Positions 19,038 to 28,985 of a stretch of 64,000 nt of DNA are shown here, piece after piece. The DNA comes from Flavobacterium faecale. GTDB taxonomy: Bacteria > Bacteroidota > Bacteroidia > Flavobacteriales > Flavobacteriaceae. The position numbers and the translations under genes were made by a program. Location: contig NZ_CP020918.1 in the NCBI RefSeq assembly GCF_003076455.1, positions 1,736,001 through 1,800,000 of the forward strand. The letters run 5' to 3'. Position 1 is the first letter of the stretch. Each line of letters starts with the position of its first letter. The notes below the pieces were generated by a model. That model saw only the letters and a list, made by a program, of their open reading frames with translations, ran no database searches and was not told the origin of the DNA.

Positions 19038-19988
19038 ATGAATACCAATAAAAAAATTTATATAGCCGGACATAGAGGTATGGTCGGGAGTGCAATTTGG
19101 AGAACACTTAGTGCCAAAGGTTATGATAATTTAATAGGGAGAACAAGTGCAGAATTAGATTTAAAAAACCAACAAGCAGTAATTGATTTTTTAACTACTG
19201 AAAAACCAGAGATTATTATTGATGCTGCTGCAAAAGTAGGAGGTATTTTGGCAAATAATGACTTTCCATATCAATTTTTAATGGAGAACATGCAAATTCA
19301 AAATAACTTGATAAGTTCAGCTTTGAATTTAGGTGTTGAGAAATTTATATTTCTAGGTAGTTCATGTATATATCCAAAGTTAGCACCACAGCCTCTTAAA
19401 GAAGAGTATTTATTAACAGATGCTCTAGAACCAACAAACGAGTGGTATGCTATTGCTAAAATTTCAGGAGTGAAAACTTGTGAAGCTATAAGAAAACAAT
19501 TTGGTAAAGATTATGTAAGCTTAATGCCTACAAATTTGTACGGAACACATGATAATTTCGATTTGACATCGTCTCATGTATTGCCTGCCATGATTCGTAA
19601 GTTTCATGAAGCTAAATTAAATAATAACGCGACTGTCTCTTTATGGGGAAGTGGAACACCAATGCGCGAATTTCTTTTTGTTGATGATATGGCACAAGCT
19701 GTCATGTTTGCTTTAGAAAATAGATTACCAGAACATTTATACAATGTAGGAACAGGTGAAGACCTAACCATTAAAAATCTTGCAGAAACCATTCAAAAAG
19801 TAATTGACCATAAAGGTACAATTGAATGGGACAGTACCAAACCGGATGGAACTCCAAGAAAATTAATGGATATTTCAAAAATGCACAGTTTGGGTTGGAA
19901 ACACAAGGTGGCATTAGAGGAAGGAATTCGGAAAACCTACAAATGGTTTTTAGAAAATAGTGAGAGTTATAAAGCAATAAAATTATAA
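19038..19988 (+). CDS. fcl: GDP-L-fucose synthase
   Basis: Epimerises and reduces GDP-4-keto-6-deoxymannose to GDP-L-fucose. 316 residues. It shows the NADP motif AGHRGMVGSAIWR (residues about 8-20), FLGSSCIYPK with the active-site Ser and Cys, and YAIAKISG with the Tyr/Lys pair. Later comes the substrate-binding stretch VSLMPTNLYGTHDNFD. It starts 8 bases after the Wzz gene and its partner gmd follows 73 bases later. GDP-fucose would feed the two GT10-type and two GT11/23-like fucosyltransferase candidates in the window. Confidence 0.96.
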   Translation: MNTNKKIYIAGHRGMVGSAIWRTLSAKGYDNLIGRTSAELDLKNQQAVIDFLTTEKPEIIIDAAAKVGGILANNDFPYQFLMENMQIQNNLISSALNLGVEKFIFLGSSCIYPKLAPQPLKEEYLLTDALEPTNEWYAIAKISGVKTCEAIRKQFGKDYVSLMPTNLYGTHDNFDLTSSHVLPAMIRKFHEAKLNNNATVSLWGSGTPMREFLFVDDMAQAVMFALENRLPEHLYNVGTGEDLTIKNLAETIQKVIDHKGTIEWDSTKPDGTPRKLMDISKMHSLGWKHKVALEEGIRKTYKWFLENSESYKAIKL

Positions 19989-20061
19989 TATAAGAATTTG
20001 ATAATCTAATAAGTGATTTCGTTTACTTGTTGGATTATGAATTTGATAATAAATAAATAAA

Positions 20062-21135
20062 ATGAAAGTAGCATTAGTAACTGGTATCACAGGTCAAGAC
20101 GGCTCATATTTAGCAGAATTATTATTAGAAAAAGGATATATGGTTCATGGTGTTAAACGCCGTGCCTCTTCTTTCAATACACAACGTATAGATCATATCT
20201 ATCAAGATCAACATGAAAAACATGTTAATTTTAAATTACATTACGGTGATTTGACCGATTCTACTAATATTATTAGAATTATTCAAGAAGTGCAACCAGA
20301 TGAGATTTATAACCTCGGAGCAATGTCTCATGTCAAAGTTTCATTCGATTCTCCAGAGTATGTGGCTAATGTTGATGGAGTGGGTACTTTAAGAATTTTA
20401 GAAGCAGTTAGGATTCTAGGTTTAGGTAAAAAAACGAGAATTTATCAAGCCTCTACTTCTGAATTATACGGTGGTTTAGCTGAGAACAAAAACGCAGCTG
20501 GTTTTTATGATGAGAAATCTGCATTTTACCCGCGTTCGCCTTATGGAGCAGCTAAAATTTACGGTTTTTGGATTACTAAAAATTATCGTGAGGCTTATGA
20601 TATGTTTGCATGTAATGGTATTTTATTTAATCATGAATCACCAAGACGAGGCGAAACTTTTGTAACACGAAAAATTACGATGGCTACTGCGGCAATAGCC
20701 AAAGGAAAACAAGAGTGTTTATTTCTGGGTAATCTAAATTCCCAAAGAGATTGGGGACATGCTAAAGATTATGTAGAAGCGATGTGGAGAATTTTGCAAC
20801 AAGATGTAGCAGAAGATTATGTAATAGCTACAGGTGTAACTACTTATATTAGAGATTTTGTTACTATGTCTTTTGGTGAAATAGGAGTTGAGTTGACTTT
20901 TGAAGGAGAAAATGAAAGCGAAGTAGCTAAAGTAGCGGCTTGTAATAATCCTTTGTATCAACTAGAAATTGGTTCAGTAGTCGTTCGTGTTGATCCAGAA
21001 TATTATCGTCCTACGGAAGTGGATTTATTAATAGGTGATCCGACTAAGTCCAAAACGCAATTGGGTTGGAAACCTCAATATGATTTAGCAGCGTTGGTTA
21101 AAGAAATGGTAGAAAGTGATTTGAGAATCTATTAA
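20062..21135 (+). CDS. gmd: GDP-mannose 4,6-dehydratase
   Basis: First committed step from GDP-mannose towards GDP-L-fucose. 357 residues. The N-terminal NADP motif is [16 protein letters not shown] (about residues 7-22), followed by the family-specific [27 protein letters not shown], the active-site STSELYGG and the [13 protein letters not shown]yr/Lys motif. [15 protein letters not shown] near 193-207 is also diagnostic. It is the last gene before a long noncoding stretch that separates it from the A/T-rich cassette. Confidence 0.97.
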   Translation: MKVALVTGITGQDGSYLAELLLEKGYMVHGVKRRASSFNTQRIDHIYQDQHEKHVNFKLHYGDLTDSTNIIRIIQEVQPDEIYNLGAMSHVKVSFDSPEYVANVDGVGTLRILEAVRILGLGKKTRIYQASTSELYGGLAENKNAAGFYDEKSAFYPRSPYGAAKIYGFWITKNYREAYDMFACNGILFNHESPRRGETFVTRKITMATAAIAKGKQECLFLGNLNSQRDWGHAKDYVEAMWRILQQDVAEDYVIATGVTTYIRDFVTMSFGEIGVELTFEGENESEVAKVAACNNPLYQLEIGSVVVRVDPEYYRPTEVDLLIGDPTKSKTQLGWKPQYDLAALVKEMVESDLRIY

Positions 21136-21822
21136 GAAATATTCTTAAATAAAAACGAAAGTACTCGATAGATTGTTTGATCTATTACTTTTTAAAAAAA
21201 GTATAGCTCTATAAGTTGTGCATCAATTAACTGTTAGGTTGTACGTTGTACTTATGAATTGTTTGTGCCATTTAAATAATAATATAAAATGTTATTTCTA
21301 TCTTCCATTTTAAAAAGGTAATTGCTTAATTAGGATCAACGGCACCATCTAAACTAAATAAATATACGGTAGTAATAACATTTGCTGCTGGCTAACTTAT
21401 TATTTTATATTTGGGAAAATAAAGTGTAACTATTCTTATCTATTTAATAACTAAATTTAAGTAGGCGAAATAGCTTTCGTAAAATTATTGAAATTATAAA
21501 AGATAAGTTAAATTTCTGCTCCTAATAAGGAGATTGTATCCTAACTGATTTAATATTTTTAAATAGATTATTCTGTGCTGATAATTTTAAGTGTTTTAAG
21601 AAAATAATTTCTACTACTTCAGTAAGTTGTTTTATAGGAAGTGATTCAGTTTTTAAAACTCTTTATCTATCCATTTATATTTTCACATGATATGATATCA
21701 AACAATTAAATTATTTACGTTAAGCTATTATTGAAATAGTTGAAAATTTTGTATAAATAAAAATAACACATAAAGATAATCCTAATTGAAATCAGTTAAC
21801 ATAAATATTTTAAAAAAAAGGC
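21136..21822. other. Long noncoding region upstream of the flippase gene
   Basis: 687 bases with no convincing gene on either strand. A weak bulged hairpin (AAAGTA...ATAGAT against ATCTATTACTTT, 21158-21191) follows gmd and may act as a leaky terminator. A TATATTTG box lies at 21406. The remainder is A/T-rich without obvious repeats. It marks the shift to the A/T-richer cassette and may hold remnants too decayed to recognise. Confidence 0.5.
21406..21413 (+). promoter_or_regulatory. Candidate -7 box (TATATTTG) in the leader of the flippase cassette
   Basis: Matches TAnnTTTG exactly but lies about 410 bases before the next gene, so it would give a very long leader. Chance occurrence in A/T-rich DNA is possible. 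Confidence 0.25.
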
Positions 21823-23298
21823 ATGAGATCTAAAAATATTTTAATAAATCTCGGTTCTTCTTATGCTCATATTGTACTGTCAGTTGGCATGAACATACTA
21901 TATATTCCTATAGCTTTACATTATTTGGGTACTGAAAGATATGGTACATGGATTGTACTTCAGACGATGGTCAGTTTTTTGACAATTGCAAATTTTGGAA
22001 TACCTACCGCGGTAACCAATCTTCTCGCACAATCGAATCAAGATATTGAGAAAGGTGGACTATTTTTAAAAGGTTTTAAAATTTTGTCTTATATATGTTT
22101 TGCATTATTGCTAGTAGGAATGCTTTTTTTTTTTGGCGCGCTAACTTTTAGTACCTGGCTAAATAATTTCACAAACGAAATCAGGCTTTCATCTTTAATT
22201 TTGATGGCATTTTTTATTCTAAGAGTTCCATTTCAAATATCAAGCTCGGTATTTATTGCAGAGAATAAAGTTTACATTTCCAAGATATTTGAATTTGCAA
22301 GTATTTTGGTTAATTTCCTTTCGTTAATAGTCTTAATTTATTTTAAAGAAGATTTAGTATTTTTATCTATTTTATCCGGTTGTTCTTTGTTATTAATAAA
22401 TATTATTAGTTTTATCATTGCAGTAAAAATTTCCAAGATAGATAATATTTTTAGATTTGAAAATAATGTAAAAGCAGTAACGATTTATAAACCAGGACTT
22501 TCATTGTTTGCTGCAGGGATGGGTTCATTGATAGTTTGGAATACGGATAATATTATTGTTTCAAGATATTTAGATTTTCAACAAGTTGCTGTATATTCAA
22601 CAGCATTTAGGCTATTTTCTTTTTCATTTATGGCATTTGGACTATTCTTTGGTGTAATAATTCCGTATTATGGGAGATATTTTCGAGAAAAAAATTGGAT
22701 TAAATTAGAGCGGTTTTTTACTTTTAATATTATCGCAATTCCTTTCATTGCAGTATGTGTTTGGTTGATAGGATGGCTATTTGCTAAAGATATAATTTTT
22801 CTGTGGTTGGGAGATTATAAATTGTATGGGGGCTCTCTTTTGTATTTCTTTTTAGGTGCATATGGGCTGGTCTTCGCTTGTGTTTGCGTAATGTCAAATT
22901 TATTAACGACTTTAAATTTACTTAAGGGACTTGTTTATATTACAATTTTTGAAGCTATTGTTAATCTCATAGCGTCTGTGGCATTAGTTCAAACCATAGG
23001 TGTAGAGGGTGTTGCACTTGGTACATTAATCGGCACAATGTCAGTTCCTCTTATTTTCTTACCTATTTTCATAAATAAAAATCATGTTTTACAATTTATT
23101 TTCCCTCATAATAAATTTATAACGAGTTTTGCGTTCTATATAATAATGATGTTGATTTTATATTTTATAAATGCAAATGAATATCAATTTACTGGTAAAT
23201 TATTATTTGCTTCGACATATATTTTACTATTTGGATTTTTTCAATATTTTTTGAATAAGAAAGTACTTAAGGAAGTTATAGATTTACTAAAAAACTAG
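21823..23298 (+). CDS. Wzx-type polysaccharide flippase
   Basis: An integral membrane protein of 491 residues with a dozen or more hydrophobic segments, in the oligosaccharide/MATE-like flippase superfamily. The N-terminus is characteristic (NILINLGSSYAHIVLSVGMNILYIPIALHYLG, glycine- and aromatic-rich), with ERYGTWIVLQTM near residues 45-56. It would turn lipid-linked repeat units to the periplasmic side for a Wzy polymerase. It heads an A/T-rich run of glycosyltransferase genes. The identification is strong as a family; Wzx against O-antigen/teichoic type cannot be refined. Confidence 0.88.
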   Translation: MRSKNILINLGSSYAHIVLSVGMNILYIPIALHYLGTERYGTWIVLQTMVSFLTIANFGIPTAVTNLLAQSNQDIEKGGLFLKGFKILSYICFALLLVGMLFFFGALTFSTWLNNFTNEIRLSSLILMAFFILRVPFQISSSVFIAENKVYISKIFEFASILVNFLSLIVLIYFKEDLVFLSILSGCSLLLINIISFIIAVKISKIDNIFRFENNVKAVTIYKPGLSLFAAGMGSLIVWNTDNIIVSRYLDFQQVAVYSTAFRLFSFSFMAFGLFFGVIIPYYGRYFREKNWIKLERFFTFNIIAIPFIAVCVWLIGWLFAKDIIFLWLGDYKLYGGSLLYFFLGAYGLVFACVCVMSNLLTTLNLLKGLVYITIFEAIVNLIASVALVQTIGVEGVALGTLIGTMSVPLIFLPIFINKNHVLQFIFPHNKFITSFAFYIIMMLILYFINANEYQFTGKLLFASTYILLFGFFQYFLNKKVLKEVIDLLKN

Positions 23299-23542
23299 GA
23301 TTTCTCAGTTTGATTTTAGTAAAAATCATTGCCGAGTACTTTTAAATAAGAGAAAAGAATACTAAATAACGCCGTTGAAAAGATAATTGCTTTTTTTTCA
23401 AATGGTATTAAATATGATAATATCTCATTTTCATTCGATAGATTTTTAATTTAGATATGAAAATATCAATAAAATCGATAGGCGGTTTGTACAAAAGATT
23501 TTGAATCTTCTGAATTTTTGATTTTTAATATAAAAAATAATT

Positions 23543-24598
23543 ATGAAAATTGCTTTTTGGTCTTTTTACGAGCAGAATTGTTTAGGAATGGAAATGTTTC
23601 TAAATCCAGATTCAGTTGTTGCAAATGGAATCTTTAAAAAATGGAATACTCTATATAGTGAATGTATAAATAATGATATAGAAATTATTTCATTAGATAA
23701 AGTTACTGATTTTGAAGAGATAAGTTTTGTGGTCTTTTCTGATTTTCCAATAATAAGTAATCCAATAGTAAAGAATGTATTTGAAAGTGCTATTCCAAAA
23801 ATTTTAATAATAGAAGAAGGACCTTTGATTCATCCGGATAATTGGAAATTGTCGAATCATAAGTTATTTAATTATATTTTTACTTGGAATGATGACTATG
23901 TAGATAATAAAAAATATTTCAAATTTAATGTTCATTATATAGATAATGTTTCAACTAATATCGATCTGATCAATAAAAAAAAATTATTGGTGATGGTTGC
24001 AAGAAACAAAAGAGCTATAGGAAAAAATGAGTTATATTCAGAAAGAAGAAAAGTAATCAGATTTTTCGAAAAATTACATCCACAGGATTTTGATTTATTT
24101 GGACAAGGTTGGGATATATATTATTTCCCAAGTAATTTCCCTATTCTTAGATTATTTAACGGAAGAAAATTGTATTGGTTTAGATCTAAAATCAAAGAAT
24201 ATTATTCAAGCTGGAAAGGTGAAGTTGATGATAAAAAGGATTTGATGAGTAAGTATAAGTTCTCCGTCTGTTTTGAAAATGCAATAGGTCCTACTGGTTA
24301 TATTTCTGAAAAGATCTGGGATGGTTTTGCTTCGGGAACTGTACCGATTTATTTTGGGGCACCTAACGTAACTGAGCATATTCCTGAGAATTGTTTTATT
24401 GATTATAGGAATTATAAAACACTTGATGATCTTTATTATTATATAAAAAGCATTAACGAAAGAGAGTATAAAATATACTTGGATAATATTAACAAGTTTT
24501 TGAAAAAGGAAAAAAGTCATCAAGGTCAATTCACGGATCTTTTTTTTGTTAATTCATTTATCAAATTACTTAAAGATAATACAAATAAAGAACCATGA
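23543..24598 (+). CDS. GT10-family (alpha-1,3/4-fucosyltransferase-like) glycosyltransferase
   Basis: 351 residues. The C-terminal half carries the GT10 donor-binding signature: FSVCFENAIGPTGYISEKIWD followed by GTVPIYFGAPNVTEHIPENCFIDYRNY (about residues 237-290). Enzymes of this family transfer L-fucose from GDP-fucose, often to GlcNAc or glucose. The window contains gmd and fcl, so the donor is available. It overlaps the next glycosyltransferase by four bases (ATGA), pointing to coupled translation. A second GT10 gene is at 59300. Acceptor unknown. Confidence 0.85.
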   Translation: MKIAFWSFYEQNCLGMEMFLNPDSVVANGIFKKWNTLYSECINNDIEIISLDKVTDFEEISFVVFSDFPIISNPIVKNVFESAIPKILIIEEGPLIHPDNWKLSNHKLFNYIFTWNDDYVDNKKYFKFNVHYIDNVSTNIDLINKKKLLVMVARNKRAIGKNELYSERRKVIRFFEKLHPQDFDLFGQGWDIYYFPSNFPILRLFNGRKLYWFRSKIKEYYSSWKGEVDDKKDLMSKYKFSVCFENAIGPTGYISEKIWDGFASGTVPIYFGAPNVTEHIPENCFIDYRNYKTLDDLYYYIKSINEREYKIYLDNINKFLKKEKSHQGQFTDLFFVNSFIKLLKDNTNKEP

Positions 24599-25464
24599 CT
24601 ACATTTTCTATTATTATGCCTGCTTATAATGTAGGTTTGTTTATTGAGGAATCTATTGAAAGTGTTTTAAATCAGACTTATCCCCATTTTGAATTAATTA
24701 TAATTGATGATGGTTCGACTGATAATACATTTAACTTGATAAGTAACAATAAGGACCCTAGAGTTAAAGTATTGCAACAAGTTAATAAAGGAGTTAGTAG
24801 TGCACGAAACAATGGTATATCAAACTCCTCAAATGGATACATTGCATTTTTAGATTCAGATGATATTTGGTCAAGCGACAAATTACAAAATATAGTAGAT
24901 GCTGTTGGATCAGAAATAGGTATTTATTATTCAAATGCTTTAGAATTCGTTAACGACATTAACACTGCTGTTCCTAGTAGATACACCGAGTCTATTGAAG
25001 ATATCGACAATAGAAATTTGATTCTAATCTACGATTTTATAATATTATCTACTGCTGTCGTCCCTTCTAAAATAATCAAGGAGTTCAACGGTTTTTCTGA
25101 AGATTTGAATGGGACAGAAGATTGGGACCTTTGGATTAGAATTGGTCAAAAATACGATTTCAAAAAAATCAAGAAGTTTGATTGTTATTATAGAATGAAT
25201 GAAAATGGGCTATCTAAAAATCGTAAAGCTCATTTGTTAAGTGAATATAAAGTTATAGAAAAACATTTACTAAATAGTAATTTAGGAAATAGGAAGGTGA
25301 AAAATTTGTCATTATGGGTTTGGTATAAAAAGAATTTCTATTATCATCTTATGAACTATGAAATAGTTACTTCATTTAAATTTTTTGCTCTAATGCTTTG
25401 GCGTAATCCTTTTAGTTTTTCCAATTTTGATTTTTGTTTTAGGATTTTAAGAAAAATATTTTAA
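24595..25464 (+). CDS. GT2-family glycosyltransferase
   Basis: 289 residues with a GT-A fold: FSIIMPAYN at the start, the nucleotide-binding DDGSTD (residues 38-43), VSSARNNG and the metal-binding FLDSDD (about 85-90). A later EDWDLWIRIG (acidic pair expected for the catalytic base) is present near 177-186. Inverting transferase of unknown donor and acceptor. Starts within the stop codon of the GT10 gene. Confidence 0.85.
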   Translation: MTTFSIIMPAYNVGLFIEESIESVLNQTYPHFELIIIDDGSTDNTFNLISNNKDPRVKVLQQVNKGVSSARNNGISNSSNGYIAFLDSDDIWSSDKLQNIVDAVGSEIGIYYSNALEFVNDINTAVPSRYTESIEDIDNRNLILIYDFIILSTAVVPSKIIKEFNGFSEDLNGTEDWDLWIRIGQKYDFKKIKKFDCYYRMNENGLSKNRKAHLLSEYKVIEKHLLNSNLGNRKVKNLSLWVWYKKNFYYHLMNYEIVTSFKFFALMLWRNPFSFSNFDFCFRILRKIF

Positions 25465-25499
25465 GCGTCGGTCTTCTCTGTAAATACAATTAGTAATTA

Positions 25500-26606
25500 A
25501 TGAAAATAGCCTTTTATATACCGATTTTGAATGTTGGTGGAGCCGAAAAAGTAATTTTGAACTTGTTGAAGCAACTGACTTGCAATAGCAACGACAGTTA
25601 CTTTTTAATAACTGATAAAAAAAATTCAGTGTGGATCGGTGAATTAGATACTAAGGTTACGGTATTGAATGTTGATTCAAAAAATCATTTTTTTTCCCGA
25701 CTTTACAACATGCGTAAAGTTATTAAAGAAAATAAAATTGATCTTCTTGTTTCGCACCTTACCCATTCAAACATTCATTGTGTTTTAATAAAGTTGTTAT
25801 ATCCTATTAAACTTATACTTGTCGAACATAACATAACTTCTATTTATATTAATGATATTGGTAGATTTGGATTTGTTTTTAAGTTTTTTGTTCGCAATTT
25901 ATTTAGAAGAAGCAATCTAATTATTTCTGTTTCTAAAACGACACAAAAAGATTTAATTTCTAATTTTAACATTCCTTCTACTATTTGCAAAGTCATCTAT
26001 AATCCAATAGATTTTGAAGTAATTAAAATTAAATGTCAGGATAAACTACCTGATTCTTTTTTAGAGAAAATTAAACAAAGGAAATTTATCGTAACTATTG
26101 CGAGATTGGAAATTCAGAAAAATCATATTTTTTTGATAGAGTCTGTCAAAGATTTACTGATATCTGAAGATATCGTTTTGGTTTTTGTGGGCGGAGGATC
26201 TTTAAGAAGACAAATAGATTCAAAAATTAAGGAATTAGATTTACAAGACCATGTTATTTTAACAGGTTATGAAAACAATCCTTATCCTTACCTCCTCAAT
26301 GCTAGCTTACTTGTTCATCCAGCTAGATTTGAGGGTTTTGGGTTAGTTTTAGTAGAGGCTTTATACTTATCCATACCTGTTGTTAGTATGGATTTTGAAG
26401 TGGCATATGAAGTTCTAGAAAACGGACAATTAGGTAGTATTGTGCATGATAAAGAAAGTTTATTGATAGGCTTAGATTATCATCTCAAACATGGAGCTGA
26501 TAATATAAAAAATAATTATACTGAACATGTCTATGATCAGTATAATTTAGAAGTGATTACAAATCAGTATTATGCATTTTTTAAATCTACTTATGAACAA
26601 ATCTAA
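25500..26606 (+). CDS. GT4-family glycosyltransferase
   Basis: 368 residues with a GT-B fold. The N-terminus reads FYIPILNVGGAEKVILNLLK (GGAEK at 13-17, as in many GT4 enzymes). The C-terminal donor site has the E-x7-E motif in EGFGLVLVEAL (about residues 278-288) preceded by HPARF. Retaining transferase, donor unknown. Its end overlaps the start of the broken acyltransferase gene by 14 bases, suggesting they were once translated together. Confidence 0.86.
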   Translation: MKIAFYIPILNVGGAEKVILNLLKQLTCNSNDSYFLITDKKNSVWIGELDTKVTVLNVDSKNHFFSRLYNMRKVIKENKIDLLVSHLTHSNIHCVLIKLLYPIKLILVEHNITSIYINDIGRFGFVFKFFVRNLFRRSNLIISVSKTTQKDLISNFNIPSTICKVIYNPIDFEVIKIKCQDKLPDSFLEKIKQRKFIVTIARLEIQKNHIFLIESVKDLLISEDIVLVFVGGGSLRRQIDSKIKELDLQDHVILTGYENNPYPYLLNASLLVHPARFEGFGLVLVEALYLSIPVVSMDFEVAYEVLENGQLGSIVHDKESLLIGLDYHLKHGADNIKNNYTEHVYDQYNLEVITNQYYAFFKSTYEQI

Positions 26607-27706
26607 TAATGATAAATGTAAATTACAGAAAATTGTTGAACTTGACTATTTACGTGGGATTTCAGCTCTAGCTGTAATTTCTATTCATGTTCTTGGGTTT
26701 TATTCTAGAATTGAAGGAGAGAGTACTTTAAAAATAGTAATTAGTTACCTAGCAAAGTTCGCTATTTTTGCTGTTCCATGTTTCGTTTTTATTAGCGGAC
26801 TAGTTTTATATAAAAATTATTTTACTGTAAATGTATGCTCCTTTTTTAAGCAACGTTTTAGTAAAATTTTACCTATGTACATAATATTTTCTTTTTTTTA
26901 TATCATTTTATTAGCTTCGTTTAATTACAGTCAAGGATAGTCTGTTGATTTAAGTTTAGTAGGGATTGTTTATAAATTAATTACAGGAGGTGCATTCTAT
27001 CACTTGTGGTATTTTGGTATTTTATTCCAGTTTTATATTGCTTATCCTGTAATATTATATTTATATAAAAAGTTTAAAATTTATTTTTTATTTTTTATTT
27101 TTTGCTTTTGGCATTCAAATGGTTTGGAATTTTGAAGGTTCAAAATATTTAAGTTATTATGCAAGTAGTCTAGGTTATGATAATGATTCCATTCCAATTA
27201 TGTTTAGTCATTTTTTTTGGTTTGTATTAGGATTCTTTTTTTTAGAAAATAGACATAGAATAATTAATCGTATAAGTTTAAAATCAGGATTTGTACTTGC
27301 TGCACTTTTAAGTCTAATGTTATTTGAGCCTAGTTATCTATTTTTTGACAAAATGATTAATACTAATTTGCACAAATATTATGGGTTTTTAAGTAACTAT
27401 TTTAATCCCTTTTTTTGCTTTATAGAAATATTGATTTTCTATAAAATGTCAACTCTTTTTTTTGAAATAAAAAATAATGTTGCTACTGGAGTGAAGAAGT
27501 TGGGGTTTTATTCCTTAGAAATTTAATTAATTCACCCTTTTATTATTGTTTTAGTAGATAAAATATTAAATAAAATAGGTTTAGATTATAATAAATGGCT
27601 GTTTTATCCGATCATGTTAATTACAGTAACTTTTGGTAGTTATTTATTTGCGTGGTCGTATCTAAAGGTGAAAAATAAATTAAATAATAGAACAGTGCTT
27701 GCTTAA
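26593..27706 (+). pseudogene. Broken acyltransferase-3 family gene (O-acetyltransferase remnant)
   Basis: Starts at the ATG at 26593 with ELDYLRGISALAVISIHVLG, the typical N-terminus of acyltransferase-3 membrane O-acetyltransferases. Three lesions break it. First, an in-frame TAG at 26938-26940, after which the same frame keeps coding (FYHLWYFGILFQFYIAYP, also typical of the family). Second, a shift to the next frame in the T-rich run near 27080-27104; both frames are open there, so the exact base cannot be fixed. Third, an in-frame TAA at 27524-27526 where the family motif would read SLEIYLIHP (Tyr codon TAT to TAA). The frame then runs to a stop at 27704-27706. The joined product would be about 370 residues, a normal length. 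Confidence 0.85.
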
Positions 27707-27824
27707 TTCTCACTAAAGTTTTATATTATTTTTTAAATTAGGATTGGCGCAAAAACAACCAATGTAATCTGATATAGTAAATGTGGTTAGAGTATGAAAT
27801 TACTTGTTTTAGCAGTTTAAACTA

Positions 27825-28985
27825 ATGATAATAGATAAAAGTTTTAAGATTTCTTTCTCATCAATTAAAAATTATTTAGCTATTTTTTTTATATGTGGTT
27901 GGTTGTTACCTAAAATAGCTATTGGAGGCTTTAATATTGGTGTGCAGGAAATTGCGGCACTATCTTTAATAAGCTTTAAGTATAAAATAAATAGAAATAT
28001 TTTAAGATTTTTTATTGCTGATTTGTTTTTTGCTGGATTTTTTCTATTTATAGGTATATTTTATCTCATAAATAACGATCTTGAAGGCCTATTAATTGGA
28101 GTCAGAACTTTATTGTTTGTATTGGCAGTTCTTAGTTTTACGAGCTTTGATTATATTAATATACAGAAATTAATGAAATCTGTTGTTAGCATTAACTTCA
28201 TTTTTATTTTATATAGCGTGTCAAGAATTTTATTAAATATATTAGTTAATCCTTTTGACATACTAAATTTCTTTTATGGTTCAGATTCTTATAGGATTAG
28301 ATCTCCTTTTGAGCCGGAAGGTGCAGCTTCTTCCCAAGTTCCGATAGGTTATCTACTCGCACTGATACTATGTATACCTTCAGTTATGAATTCAAAATTG
28401 AAAAAGATAGTTTTTATATTAGGTGCTGTAGGAACAACTTCGAGAGCAGCAATTTTATCAATTGTACTGGTTTACATGAAAAAAGTGAATTTTAAAAAGA
28501 TTTCTGCTGTATTCGCTATATTATTTATTATTTTACTCGGTTATATAGTTTTTCTAAAATCATTTACAGCAAATGATGGTGAGTTAGACGGATCGGCAGA
28601 TAAAAGATTGGAATTGTATTCTAATTCAATTAATGTTGTATTTGATAATCCTAAATCTTTGTTTTTAGGTTTTGGATTAAGCACAAAATCATTGACGGTA
28701 GCAACAGGTGAGGGATTTTATGAAAGTTTTTTACTGAATTCATTTATGCAAGGGGGGGGGATTTTACTCATCATGTCAATCTGGATTTTGGTTAAATCAT
28801 TTTACTATGATTTTAAATATAAGATTTATACAATTAGTTTCGTGGTTTTTCTTGGCAACGCAATAGGCGGTAGCAATTATTTTTCCATGTTTGCATATCC
28901 GCTGATGGGTTTAATCGTTTGTTTAGCTTTTAAAGAACAAAATATAATATTAGATGAAAAAAATACTCCACTTAACAATATCTAG
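27825..28985 (+). CDS. Wzy-like O-antigen/polysaccharide polymerase
   Basis: 386 residues, nearly all hydrophobic, with about ten membrane segments. A large loop before the middle (SDSYRIRSPFEPEGAASSQVP, about residues 154-174) is of the kind that carries catalytic Arg residues in Wzy/WaaL proteins. A later periplasmic loop has DKRLELYSNSINVVFDNP with GFGLS. It sits between glycosyltransferase genes in the Wzx cassette, the usual place for wzy. Its end overlaps the next gene by 32 bases. Wzy proteins diverge strongly, so this rests on topology and context; a WaaL-like ligase is the alternative. Confidence 0.72.
   Translation: MIIDKSFKISFSSIKNYLAIFFICGWLLPKIAIGGFNIGVQEIAALSLISFKYKINRNILRFFIADLFFAGFFLFIGIFYLINNDLEGLLIGVRTLLFVLAVLSFTSFDYINIQKLMKSVVSINFIFILYSVSRILLNILVNPFDILNFFYGSDSYRIRSPFEPEGAASSQVPIGYLLALILCIPSVMNSKLKKIVFILGAVGTTSRAAILSIVLVYMKKVNFKKISAVFAILFIILLGYIVFLKSFTANDGELDGSADKRLELYSNSINVVFDNPKSLFLGFGLSTKSLTVATGEGFYESFLLNSFMQGGGILLIMSIWILVKSFYYDFKYKIYTISFVVFLGNAIGGSNYFSMFAYPLMGLIVCLAFKEQNIILDEKNTPLNNI

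Noticed and set aside
26593..27526. Reading 26572-26940 and 27119-27526 as two separate small membrane proteins
   Set aside because: The segments between and after them keep coding for the same acyltransferase family in adjoining frames, so a broken single gene explains all pieces better.
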